Shown here: positions 22,771 to 29,046 of the stretch, piece after piece
Layout: each line of letters begins with the position of its first letter
Numbering within the stretch: the first letter of the stretch is position 1
DNA from: DAOOOU01 sp964435635
Lineage (GTDB): Bacteria; Bacillota_I; Bacilli_A; RF39; UBA660
Reading direction: 5' to 3'
DNA: 29,046 nt
Assembly: GCA_964435635.1 (NCBI GenBank)
Contig: CAYSZU010000009.1
Span: 1 to 29,046, forward strand
The notes under the pieces: model-generated
The model's database searches: none
Seen by the model: only the letters and a program-made list of their open reading frames with translations
Told to the model about the DNA's origin: nothing
Program-made: the position numbers and the translations under genes

Positions 22771-23379
22771 TTATTTTTGATCAGCCGGTGGAGTTTCTCC
22801 GCCTTTTGGTTCTTCTTTTTTCACTTCCGGTTCTTGCTGATTACTAGGGTCGCCATTTGGATCATAAGCCGCCGTTGTGGCTTGACAAAAATCAATACAA
22901 CCAACTGCTAAATGAACACAACCAAATAAGGTAATAGCCGTTCTAATTAAACTAAAGAATAAATAAAAGATACTATAGCCAATACTTCTTAATGAATCAA
23001 TAACATCATATGCTGAAGATAGAATCATTAACGCGGTAATTATTAAAGCAATGAAAAACGGCCATGAGTTTTGTTCTTTATCTTTCATTACTTTGTTATA
23101 AATTATAATAGCTGCTGGAATAACTGATAAGCCAAAAACATTGGAAAACCAGTAATTTAAGATATATGACGTACCAAATGAATAAGTCAGACTATCAAAA
23201 AAAACTGATACAGCCGTATAATATATTACAACAGCCACAATTATTAATATGGCACCATAAAAAATGTTTTTATAACTATCCTCACTAATCTTGGTTTTGT
23301 TCCCTTTTGGAACTAATTTAGGGATTAAAGAAGACCAATCATAACTAAATAGCTTCTTTATATTATCAAAATTAAACAT
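22771..23379 (-). CDS. Hypothetical multi-pass membrane protein with charged proline-rich tail
   Basis: 202 residues: a soluble basic start (about 1-38), four hydrophobic segments between about 40 and 165, and a hydrophilic Pro/Glu/Lys-rich tail (PEVKKEEPKGGETPPADQK). Cysteines cluster in the last helix (GCVHLAVGCIDFC). No family recognised. Good AAAGGAG ribosome site before ATG at 23379, own promoter and terminator, and an unusually long 5' UTR. It lies between cdd and mraY in the disrupted dcw region; an envelope role is possible but not shown. Confidence 0.72.
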   Translation of the reverse strand: MFNFDNIKKLFSYDWSSLIPKLVPKGNKTKISEDSYKNIFYGAILIIVAVVIYYTAVSVFFDSLTYSFGTSYILNYWFSNVFGLSVIPAAIIIYNKVMKDKEQNSWPFFIALIITALMILSSAYDVIDSLRSIGYSIFYLFFSLIRTAITLFGCVHLAVGCIDFCQATTAAYDPNGDPSNQQEPEVKKEEPKGGETPPADQK

Positions 23380-23526
23380 ATTTTTTTCTCCTTTTCAAAA
23401 TATTATTTTTTAGGCTTTTTGCCTGATTAAATAGATAAGTTAATTATTTTTTGGCTTAATTAGCTAATTAATTACTCCTTTCTAAATATCACTTGATAAA
23501 TGCCCGGCAATAATTATCTTTGTTCT
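23380..23526 (-). promoter_or_regulatory. Long structured 5' leader with 16-bp palindrome
   Basis: About 147 nt from the predicted start to the gene at 23379. It contains the perfect palindrome TTAATTAGCTAATTAA (23456-23471), a small hairpin AGGC-AAAAA-GCCT (around 23410-23422), and AAAGGAG just before the palindrome with no start codon after it. Could be an operator, a regulatory RNA, or the relic of a small gene; no known riboswitch is recognised. Confidence 0.35.
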
Positions 23527-23532
23527 AAGAAA

Positions 23533-23541
23533 ATTATAGCA
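23533..23541 (-). promoter_or_regulatory. Extended -10 promoter for the 23379 membrane gene
   Basis: TGCTATAAT on the minus strand (TATAAT at 23538-23533, TG at 23541-23540), shortly after the end of the degenerate cdd. Confidence 0.6.
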
Positions 23542-23575
23542 TGATTATGTTCTGACTTAAAACTTTTTTCATTGC

Positions 23576-23938
23576 TTAAAATGTTTTAAGATCACTTACC
23601 TTAAAGTTTTTTTCGCTAGATGATAAACACATAATTGTTATCATTGCCGTTGGACTTAATAATTCTAAAATTATTTCTGTACTTAGGTTTTTTATATCAT
23701 CCAAGTTGTTTGAACCAATTAAGATAGTAAGTTGTTTGAAATCACCTTTTTTAAAGCCGGCACTAAGGGCGGCTCCAAGGGCTGCTTGTTCAGCATAAAT
23801 GGCATCACGATAAACACTATTTTTTAAGCTAACTCCATAAAATATTTGCCCGCTATTTGTCTCAACGGCACAAGCAAAAGGAATATTATCAATTGGGGAA
23901 TAAGCATTATTTAATAATTTTATTAATTTAGTTTTCAT
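23576..23938 (-). CDS. Degenerate cytidine-deaminase-fold protein lacking zinc ligands
   Basis: 120 residues with the same layout as the neighbouring Cdd: AYSPIDNIPFACAVET (compare SYAPYSNLAVACLIKT), FYGVSLKNSVYRDA and YAEQAALGAAL. The zinc motif is lost: Cys48 of CAE is Tyr48, and the PCxxC segment is replaced by KNLS-type sequence. The glutamate (Glu50) remains. It should not deaminate. It overlaps the active cdd by 11 nt, so both are made together, probably as partner subunits, comparable to the inactive C-terminal half of Escherichia coli Cdd. It may stabilise the tetramer or regulate the enzyme. Confidence 0.85.
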   Translation of the reverse strand: MKTKLIKLLNNAYSPIDNIPFACAVETNSGQIFYGVSLKNSVYRDAIYAEQAALGAALSAGFKKGDFKQLTILIGSNNLDDIKNLSTEIILELLSPTAMITIMCLSSSEKNFKVSDLKTF

Positions 23939-24332
23939 TATTCACCTCAGGAAGATCATCTTGATTAAATGGCAAAGGGCATAAATCAGCAACAATATAC
24001 TCTTCTTTTTCTCCTAAATTGTTATAACAAATAACTAATGACTCAGGCATTAATAATTCACTAATAAATTGGCGGCATAAGAAACAAGGTTTAATTATAT
24101 TAGCCGTATTTCCCATTAAATATATAGCCACAATTTCTTTTTTACTAACCCCATTAGTTAATGCGTTAGCTAGGGCATTTTGTTCAGCACATAAGCCTTC
24201 TTTATAAGTACCATTCTCAATATTAACCCCTGGATAAAGCCGCCCATTTTTAGTTTTAATTAGGCAGGCAACGGCTAAATTAGAATATGGGGCATAACTA
24301 TTAGATAGTAACTCAGTTAATTTTTCTTTCAT
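23928..24332 (-). CDS. cdd: Cytidine deaminase
   Basis: Deaminates cytidine and deoxycytidine to uridine forms in pyrimidine salvage. 134 residues, the usual length of the tetrameric enzyme, with the zinc site complete: Cys48-Ala-Glu50 (LCAEQNAL), Cys83 and Cys86 in KPCFLCRQF. Also present are GVNIENGTY for nucleoside binding and LCPLPF at the C-terminus. It has its own promoter and GGAGGG before the ATG at 24332, and it is followed by the degenerate paralogue with an 11-nt overlap. Confidence 0.95.
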   Translation of the reverse strand: MKEKLTELLSNSYAPYSNLAVACLIKTKNGRLYPGVNIENGTYKEGLCAEQNALANALTNGVSKKEIVAIYLMGNTANIIKPCFLCRQFISELLMPESLVICYNNLGEKEEYIVADLCPLPFNQDDLPEVNNEN

Positions 24333-24350
24333 ATCATACCCTCCAGTTTT

Positions 24351-24379
24351 ATTTTAACATTAAGAACTAGATTTCTCAA
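24351..24379 (-). promoter_or_regulatory. Promoter of the cdd pair
   Basis: TTGAGA (24379-24374), a 17-bp spacer and TAAAAT (24356-24351) on the minus strand. Confidence 0.7.
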
Positions 24380-24386
24380 TTATTAT

Positions 24387-24411
24387 ATGAAAAAAGAACT
24401 AATCGTTCTTT
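24387..24411 (-). terminator. Terminator after trpS
   Basis: AAAGAAC/GTTCTTT hairpin with a 5-nt loop followed by T residues on the minus strand, overlapping the trpS stop. Confidence 0.78.
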
Positions 24412-25457
24412 TTTTCAAAATATTCAAGGCCAATTGCACGCCGAACTTTTTTTAAGGTCGTAATTGCGACTAAACGAGCTTTTTGGCTGCCCTCTTCAAG
24501 CATTTGATAAACTTCTTCAAGATTCTTTGCATATTGTTCTCTTCGCTCTCTGATAGGCTTTAATTCTTCTTGAATTACATCGTTTAGGAAGCCTTTAATT
24601 TTCATATCACCTAGACCACCTTTTTGATAATGTGCCTTAAGTTCGGCTAAATTATTATATTCTGGTAAATACTTAGAGAAATGATAATCTTGACAAAAAG
24701 CATCTAAGTAAGCAAAAACTGGATTATTATCGGTTTTTCCAGGATCTTCAACTCTTAAATGGTTTGGATCAGTAAACATGCCCATTATCTTTCTTTTTAT
24801 TTCTTCAGGTGAATCAGCTAAATAAATACAATTACCTAAAGACTTACTCATTTTTGCTTTGCCATCTAGGCCTGGCAATCTACTACAAGTTTCATTTTCC
24901 GGTAACAATTCCTTTGGCTCGACTAAAGTATCGCCATAAAGCGAATTAAAACTTCTAACAATTTCCCTTGTCTGCTCAATCATTGGTAGTTGATCTTCAC
25001 CAACGGGGACAATGTTAGCATTAAAAGCTGTAATATCAGCAGCTTGACTAACTGGATAAGTTAAAAATCCGACCGGAATACTTGTTTCAAAATTTCGCGT
25101 TTTTAGTTCTGCTTTTACGGTTGGATTCCTTTGTAATCTTGATAAAGTAACTAAATTCATATAATAAAATGTTAATTCACATAACTCGGGAATTTGTGAT
25201 TGAATAAAAATAGTACTTTTTCTTGGATCTAAACCACACGCTAAATAATCTAAGGCAACTTCTATAATATTTTGTCTGATCTTTTCTATGTTATTAGCAT
25301 TATCTGTTGTCGCTTGTGAATCTGCAATCATAATAAAAATATCATCATATTTTCCGGAATTTTGAAGATTAATTCGATTAATCAATGATCCTACATAATG
25401 ACCTAAATGCAATTTACCAGTTGGGCGATCGCCCGTTAAAATAACTTCTTTTTTCAT
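24399..25457 (-). CDS. trpS: Tryptophanyl-tRNA synthetase
   Basis: Class I synthetase that charges tRNA-Trp. 352 residues with GDRPTGKLHLGHYVGSL (HIGH-type motif), MIADSQATTDNANN, PVGEDQLPMIEQTREIVRSFN and GKAMSKSLGN carrying the KMSKS motif. Inserted between the class B PBP and cdd in a cluster otherwise devoted to cell wall and division. Extended -10 promoter; no T-box leader is visible in the 50 nt upstream. Confidence 0.97.
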   Translation of the reverse strand: MKKEVILTGDRPTGKLHLGHYVGSLINRINLQNSGKYDDIFIMIADSQATTDNANNIEKIRQNIIEVALDYLACGLDPRKSTIFIQSQIPELCELTFYYMNLVTLSRLQRNPTVKAELKTRNFETSIPVGFLTYPVSQAADITAFNANIVPVGEDQLPMIEQTREIVRSFNSLYGDTLVEPKELLPENETCSRLPGLDGKAKMSKSLGNCIYLADSPEEIKRKIMGMFTDPNHLRVEDPGKTDNNPVFAYLDAFCQDYHFSKYLPEYNNLAELKAHYQKGGLGDMKIKGFLNDVIQEELKPIRERREQYAKNLEEVYQMLEEGSQKARLVAITTLKKVRRAIGLEYFEKKND

Positions 25458-25477
25458 TTTATCACGTTCCTATCTAA

Positions 25478-25506
25478 ATTATATCACAATCAAATATTAC
25501 TGCCTA
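25478..25506 (-). promoter_or_regulatory. trpS promoter
   Basis: TAGGCA (25506-25501), a 17-bp spacer and TATAAT (25483-25478) on the minus strand, with TG upstream (extended -10). The -35 lies next to the end of the PBP gene. Confidence 0.68.
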
Positions 25507-25508
25507 TT

Positions 25509-27614
25509 TTATTTTCCTAAGGTTATTAAAAATAGACTGTTTAAATCAATTGGGGTTCCAGCTGGAATACTTGTTTCTTTTACTTTGCCATAGCCGGTTA
25601 TTTTATATTCTAAACCGACTAACTTACAATATGTTGCAATTTCACTAGCACTCCATCCAATTACTTGAGGCATAATATATTCTTGATCATTAGTTATGAT
25701 AAAGACTTTTGTCCCTTCAATAACCGCCGTTTTTGGTAATGGATACTGTGCAATAACTTTGGTTCCTTGGCCAATAACAATTGGGGTTAAAGCAATTTTT
25801 TCTAAAGCTTTAGTTGTCGTAACTACTTCCTTACTAAGATATGTTTCTAAAGTAATTATTTTATTTGTCTTAACTTGATTAGTCTGATCAACTAAATTCT
25901 TATTCTTGGCTATTTCTTCCATCACATTAGAAACAGTCGAAGCAATGGTGGCAAAGGTTCCTTTGTACTGTTTAAATGATGAATAGATAATATACTCAGG
26001 GTCTTCAGCCGGAAACAAACCAACAAAACTACGAACGTAATCTTTTTCACCAGTTAAATAGCCGCCATTTGGTACAGCTATTTGAGCGGTTCCCGTTTTA
26101 CCAATTATTGTCACGTTATTTGGCTGATAATATTTTGCATCAGTTTTATTACTATAAATAGCATCATACATTAAATTACTAATCTGCTTGGCATTTGCGG
26201 CACTAACCATTTGACCAAGTTCAGTCCGTTTTCCTTGGAAGATAACCTCTTTGGTTGTTTGATCAACTATCTTATCAACGATATAAGGCTTTAACATAAC
26301 TCCTCCATTAGCAAGAATTGTTAAGGCTTGTAAGTTTTGAATCGGTGTAGTTGTAATTCCTTGCCCAAAGGCAGCGGTCGCAATTTCGGTCTGATATTTA
26401 ATATTTATATTGCCTTTAACTTCTCCAGGGAGAGTTAAACCAGTTTTTGTTCCAAAACCGATTTTTGTATAGAATTCTTTTAAGGCTGGGCCGCCCATTT
26501 TAAGTGCTAGGTTAACTGCAGCAACATTTGATGAATAAGCAAAACCTTCATCATACGTAATTGTGCCCCAGCCTTTACCATTAAAGTCTTTGATTACTGA
26601 ATCAGCAACAGCTACTGTTCCTGATTTATAAGTCCCACTACCATCATATATACCAGCTTCCATGGCACCTAAGAAAGAATAGATTTTCATTGTTGAACCG
26701 GGCTCAAAAGTATAAGAAACTAAAGGATTTAAATAACTAGTCATATCAAGATTATTTAAATTAAAATTAGGATAACTAGCACTGCCAACAATTGCTCCGG
26801 TTTTTGCTTCCACAACAGAAATTGTTGCCCATGTCATTTTTTCTTTAGTGCTAATACTATTAATCGCATTTTCTAAATACATTTGAATATCGCTATCAAT
26901 TGTTAAATATATATCTTTACCACTAATTGCTTTTTTCTCAATTGATGGCGTATTAGGAATTTGATAACCATAATTATCTTTTTGATATTCAGTATAGCCA
27001 TCCGCCCCAGTTAATATATCGTTATAATAAGATTCAATGCCCATTTCACCAATCATTTTTCCTTGGTCATTAACTTTTGCATAACCAATAATATAAGAAG
27101 CAAAATTACCCATCTGATAAGTTCTTTTAAAACTAGCAATAAAACTTATCCCTGGTAAATCTAAGGCTTCAATTTCTTCTTTAACTAATTCAGAAATGTT
27201 ACGGCCATTTGGTCCTAGTTCAACTTGATAAAACGGTTGTTTTAATAAGCTTAAGATATATTCGGTTGTCATGTTTAAAATTGGGGCAAGAGCTTTAGCT
27301 GTTGCATTAGGATCAATTACATGTTGCGGATTATTAGGATTACTTGTCCTAGAAGCATTTAGATAAGCAATTACTGTATAAGAATTAACACTCTTAGCTA
27401 ATAATTCTCCCGATCGATCATAAATTGAACCTCTGGTTGCATATAAGGTTTTTTTGGCGGTATTACGATTGTTTGCAAACTTAGTTAAGTTCATTCCATC
27501 AACTTCATCTTTAATTGTGATCCATGATAATTTAGTAATTATTGCCAAAAAAGAAAGAATAATACAGATAATAAGTGCTTTACTAATTATTACTGTATTA
27601 TTCTTTTTTTTCAT
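25509..27614 (-). CDS. ftsI: Class B penicillin-binding protein with PASTA domain (FtsI/PbpB type)
   Basis: Septal peptidoglycan transpeptidase. 701 residues: one N-terminal helix (about 10-28), PBP dimerisation domain with RGSIYDRSGELLA, and a transpeptidase domain with all three active-site motifs, STMK (Ser307-Lys310), SSN (361-363) and KTG (506-508). At least one PASTA repeat lies at the C-terminus (about 620-701, YIMPQVIGWSASEIATYCKLVGL). Its place after ftsL in the dcw cluster points to FtsI/PbpB; the sporulation paralogue SpoVD is the alternative. Confidence 0.95.
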   Translation of the reverse strand: MKKKNNTVIISKALIICIILSFLAIITKLSWITIKDEVDGMNLTKFANNRNTAKKTLYATRGSIYDRSGELLAKSVNSYTVIAYLNASRTSNPNNPQHVIDPNATAKALAPILNMTTEYILSLLKQPFYQVELGPNGRNISELVKEEIEALDLPGISFIASFKRTYQMGNFASYIIGYAKVNDQGKMIGEMGIESYYNDILTGADGYTEYQKDNYGYQIPNTPSIEKKAISGKDIYLTIDSDIQMYLENAINSISTKEKMTWATISVVEAKTGAIVGSASYPNFNLNNLDMTSYLNPLVSYTFEPGSTMKIYSFLGAMEAGIYDGSGTYKSGTVAVADSVIKDFNGKGWGTITYDEGFAYSSNVAAVNLALKMGGPALKEFYTKIGFGTKTGLTLPGEVKGNINIKYQTEIATAAFGQGITTTPIQNLQALTILANGGVMLKPYIVDKIVDQTTKEVIFQGKRTELGQMVSAANAKQISNLMYDAIYSNKTDAKYYQPNNVTIIGKTGTAQIAVPNGGYLTGEKDYVRSFVGLFPAEDPEYIIYSSFKQYKGTFATIASTVSNVMEEIAKNKNLVDQTNQVKTNKIITLETYLSKEVVTTTKALEKIALTPIVIGQGTKVIAQYPLPKTAVIEGTKVFIITNDQEYIMPQVIGWSASEIATYCKLVGLEYKITGYGKVKETSIPAGTPIDLNSLFLITLGK

Positions 27615-27628
27615 TTTTACACCTAACT

Positions 27629-27928
27629 TTACTCAACAATGATTACTTTAATATTATCATTATTATATGCTAAACCATTAGCGATTGCAACTTTTTGAAT
27701 CTTATCAAGTGAGGCTAGTTCATTAATTTTCATACCTAGTCCTTCATTAATTCTTTCTTGTTTGGCAATATTACTTTTTAAGCGTTCTACCTCAATATTA
27801 GTCTCAGATAATAAAGCTGAGCTATATACCTTGAAAACTGGACTCCCAATTAACAGAATCATAATTAGCAGCCATAAGGCTTTTTCACCTTTTAATAGTT
27901 TTATTTTTGATCCTTTTTTCTTTGCCAT
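27629..27928 (-). CDS. ftsL: Cell division protein FtsL
   Basis: Small bitopic divisome protein that partners FtsB/DivIC and FtsQ and activates septal wall synthesis. 99 residues: a Lys-rich start (MAKKKGSKIKLLKGEKA), one hydrophobic helix (about 18-38) and a coiled-coil segment (NIEVERLKSNIAKQERIN). Sequence conservation in this family is low, so position between rsmH and the class B PBP is the main support. Starts 2 nt after rsmH. Confidence 0.85.
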   Translation of the reverse strand: MAKKKGSKIKLLKGEKALWLLIMILLIGSPVFKVYSSALLSETNIEVERLKSNIAKQERINEGLGMKINELASLDKIQKVAIANGLAYNNDNIKVIIVE

Positions 27929-27930
27929 TG

Positions 27931-28854
27931 CTATATCCTTTCGATTACTCTTAGCTTCGCACTTTTACTGCGACTATTGCGTTTTATTTCATCTTCCGTT
28001 GGAAGAATTGGTTTCTTATTAATAATTTTTATTTTCGGTTGATATTCGATTGGAATCTTTGGTAAGCCTTTTACAACTTCATCAACTTCCGAATACTTCT
28101 TAAAAACATGTTTAACAATCCGGTCTTCAAGTGAATGGAATGTTATGACCGCAATTCTTCCCCCTTTATTAAGAAGCTCAATTGCTTCAGGAAGAACTTT
28201 ATCTAAAACTACTAATTCACTATTTACTTCAATTCTAATTGCTTGAAAAATTTGTCTTTCAGGATGCTTAAGATTGAAATATTTAGCACCAGTAGCTTGT
28301 TTAATAATTGTTACTAATTCTTTTGTTGTTTCGATTCTCTTTTTAGCTCTTGCCATAATTATATTTTTAGCAATTGGTTTTGTCATTTGCTCTTCACCAT
28401 AGATGTAAAAGATATTCATCAATTCTTCGAGCGCATAATCATTGACAACCATTTGCGCATTAAGTTTTTGGCGAGGATCCATTCTCATATCTAGAGCAGC
28501 ATCTTTGCCAAAACTAAAACCCCGCTTAGCATCATCAATTTGAGGACTAGATAGTCCTAAATCAAAAATGATACCATCCACTTTAGTTATCTTAAGCTCT
28601 GCTAACTCAGCTTTTAGATTACAAAAGTTACTATCAATTACGGTAAAATTATTACTGATTGGACTTAAAACCTTAAAAACATGTTCTAAAGCTTTAGGAT
28701 CCTGATCAAACCCATATAGATGACCCTTAGGAATTCTTTTTAGGATTTCTTGACTATGACCAGCATAACCAATAGTTGCATCAACATATAATCCATTAGG
28801 TTTGATATTTAGGTTAGTAATTGTTTCATTAAGTAATACACTAATATGTTCCAT
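27931..28854 (-). CDS. rsmH: 16S rRNA (cytosine(1402)-N4)-methyltransferase
   Basis: Methylates C1402 in the ribosome decoding centre. 307 residues with HISVLLNETI, the SAM-binding VDATIGYAGHS and LYGFDQDPKAL, the DGIIFDLGLSSPQID motif, RGFSFGKDAALDMRMD and the C-terminal ITFHSLEDRIVK. Its ATG shares a base with the mraZ stop (TAATG), typical of mraZ-rsmH coupling. Confidence 0.97.
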   Translation of the reverse strand: MEHISVLLNETITNLNIKPNGLYVDATIGYAGHSQEILKRIPKGHLYGFDQDPKALEHVFKVLSPISNNFTVIDSNFCNLKAELAELKITKVDGIIFDLGLSSPQIDDAKRGFSFGKDAALDMRMDPRQKLNAQMVVNDYALEELMNIFYIYGEEQMTKPIAKNIIMARAKKRIETTKELVTIIKQATGAKYFNLKHPERQIFQAIRIEVNSELVVLDKVLPEAIELLNKGGRIAVITFHSLEDRIVKHVFKKYSEVDEVVKGLPKIPIEYQPKIKIINKKPILPTEDEIKRNSRSKSAKLRVIERI

Positions 28855-29046
28855 TAAAAACCTGTATTCATAAATAAGTCTTCGGCAATATCCTCAAGTT
28901 TATTAGCGTTATCTTGGAAGAATTTTTGCCAATGGTCACTTGACCATATTTCTAGTCGGTCGTTAGCGCCGATTATCACACATTCTTTAGCAATATCGGC
29001 GTAACTAACCAATGGGGAGGTAATGCTAACTCGACCTTGTCGATCG
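28854..29046 (-). CDS. mraZ: Transcriptional regulator MraZ (C-terminal part, cut by window edge)
   Basis: DNA-binding regulator of the division cluster. The last 63 residues are visible: DRQGRVSITSPLVSYADIAK, VIIGANDRLEIWSSDHWQKF and an acidic end DLFMNTGF. The DxxGR motif and the GANDRLEIW strand identify the second SpoVT/AbrB-like repeat. It overlaps rsmH by one base. The 5' part and the promoter it would bind are outside the window. Confidence 0.93.
   Translation of the reverse strand, partial: DRQGRVSITSPLVSYADIAKECVIIGANDRLEIWSSDHWQKFFQDNANKLEDIAEDLFMNTGF

Noticed and set aside
25458..25508. T-box for trpS
   Set aside because: Only 50 nt upstream, no GGTGG core or antiterminator; an extended -10 promoter fills the space.
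1..29046. Recoded TGA (tryptophan) as in many Mollicutes
   Set aside because: TGA ends the VanZ-like gene, queH and the gene before frr at expected family lengths, and tryptophans are TGG.
1..29046. CRISPR arrays, insertion sequences or prophage
   Set aside because: No regularly spaced repeats, transposase, integrase or terminal inverted repeats were seen.

Overview
The window is AT-rich and densely packed. It uses standard stops: TGA ends the VanZ-like gene, queH and a tsf-frr intervening gene, while tryptophans are TGG. It carries a peptidoglycan synthesis and division cluster, a T-box on glyS, and gene neighbourhoods such as glyS-recO-era-dgkA-ybeY and rpsB-tsf-frr. Together these suggest a low-GC Firmicute near the walled relatives of Mollicutes (an uncultured Bacilli/Tenericutes-type lineage). 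The two 10-N gaps point to a draft or metagenome assembly. The lineage is an inference, not a measurement.

Layout, left to right. (1) 1-4807, minus strand: the 5' part of glyS behind a T-box, recO, era, dgkA, ybeY, a VanZ-like membrane gene, yqeY and rpsU, which are housekeeping genes for translation, repair and ribosome assembly. (2) 4889-10533, minus strand, an accessory island: a BspA-type leucine-rich-repeat surface protein; two small double-glycine-leader peptides and a third small membrane peptide, none previously obvious as genes; the C39-peptidase ABC exporter that would process and export them; a CmpB-family membrane protein; and a VirB2/TrbC-like small membrane protein. (3) tRNA-Arg(UCU) on the plus strand. 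(4) 10771-14789, minus strand: rpsB, tsf, two novel membrane-anchored proteins where pyrH is usually found, and frr. S2 has an acidic linker and a Rho_N-like C-terminal domain. (5) 14807-17455: a membrane protein, then the plus-strand pair murT-gatD. GatD lacks both catalytic residues (Cys94 to Gly, His189 to Ile). (6) 17465-29046, minus strand: a rearranged division and cell-wall (dcw) cluster read as mraZ, rsmH, ftsL, class B PBP, trpS, an active cdd, a degenerate cdd, a membrane protein, mraY, a possible ADP-ribosyltransferase-fold gene, murG, murB, ftsQ and queH. murE, murD and ftsW are absent from it.

How it works together: MraY and MurG make lipid I and lipid II from the precursor that MurB helps produce. 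MurT/GatD would amidate lipid II, though here with a glutaminase subunit that looks dead. The class B PBP with FtsL and FtsQ would build septal wall. The bacteriocin-like island is probably a compact two-peptide secretion system. Promoters are well preserved: many have a 17-bp spacer, and others are extended -10 (TGnTATAAT) promoters. Most transcription units end in a hairpin followed by a T run.

Most worth following up: the catalytically dead GatD, the split active/inactive cytidine deaminase pair, the unannotated double-glycine peptides, the H...E ADP-ribosyltransferase-like gene inside the dcw cluster, and a glyS T-box with a strongly reduced Stem I.
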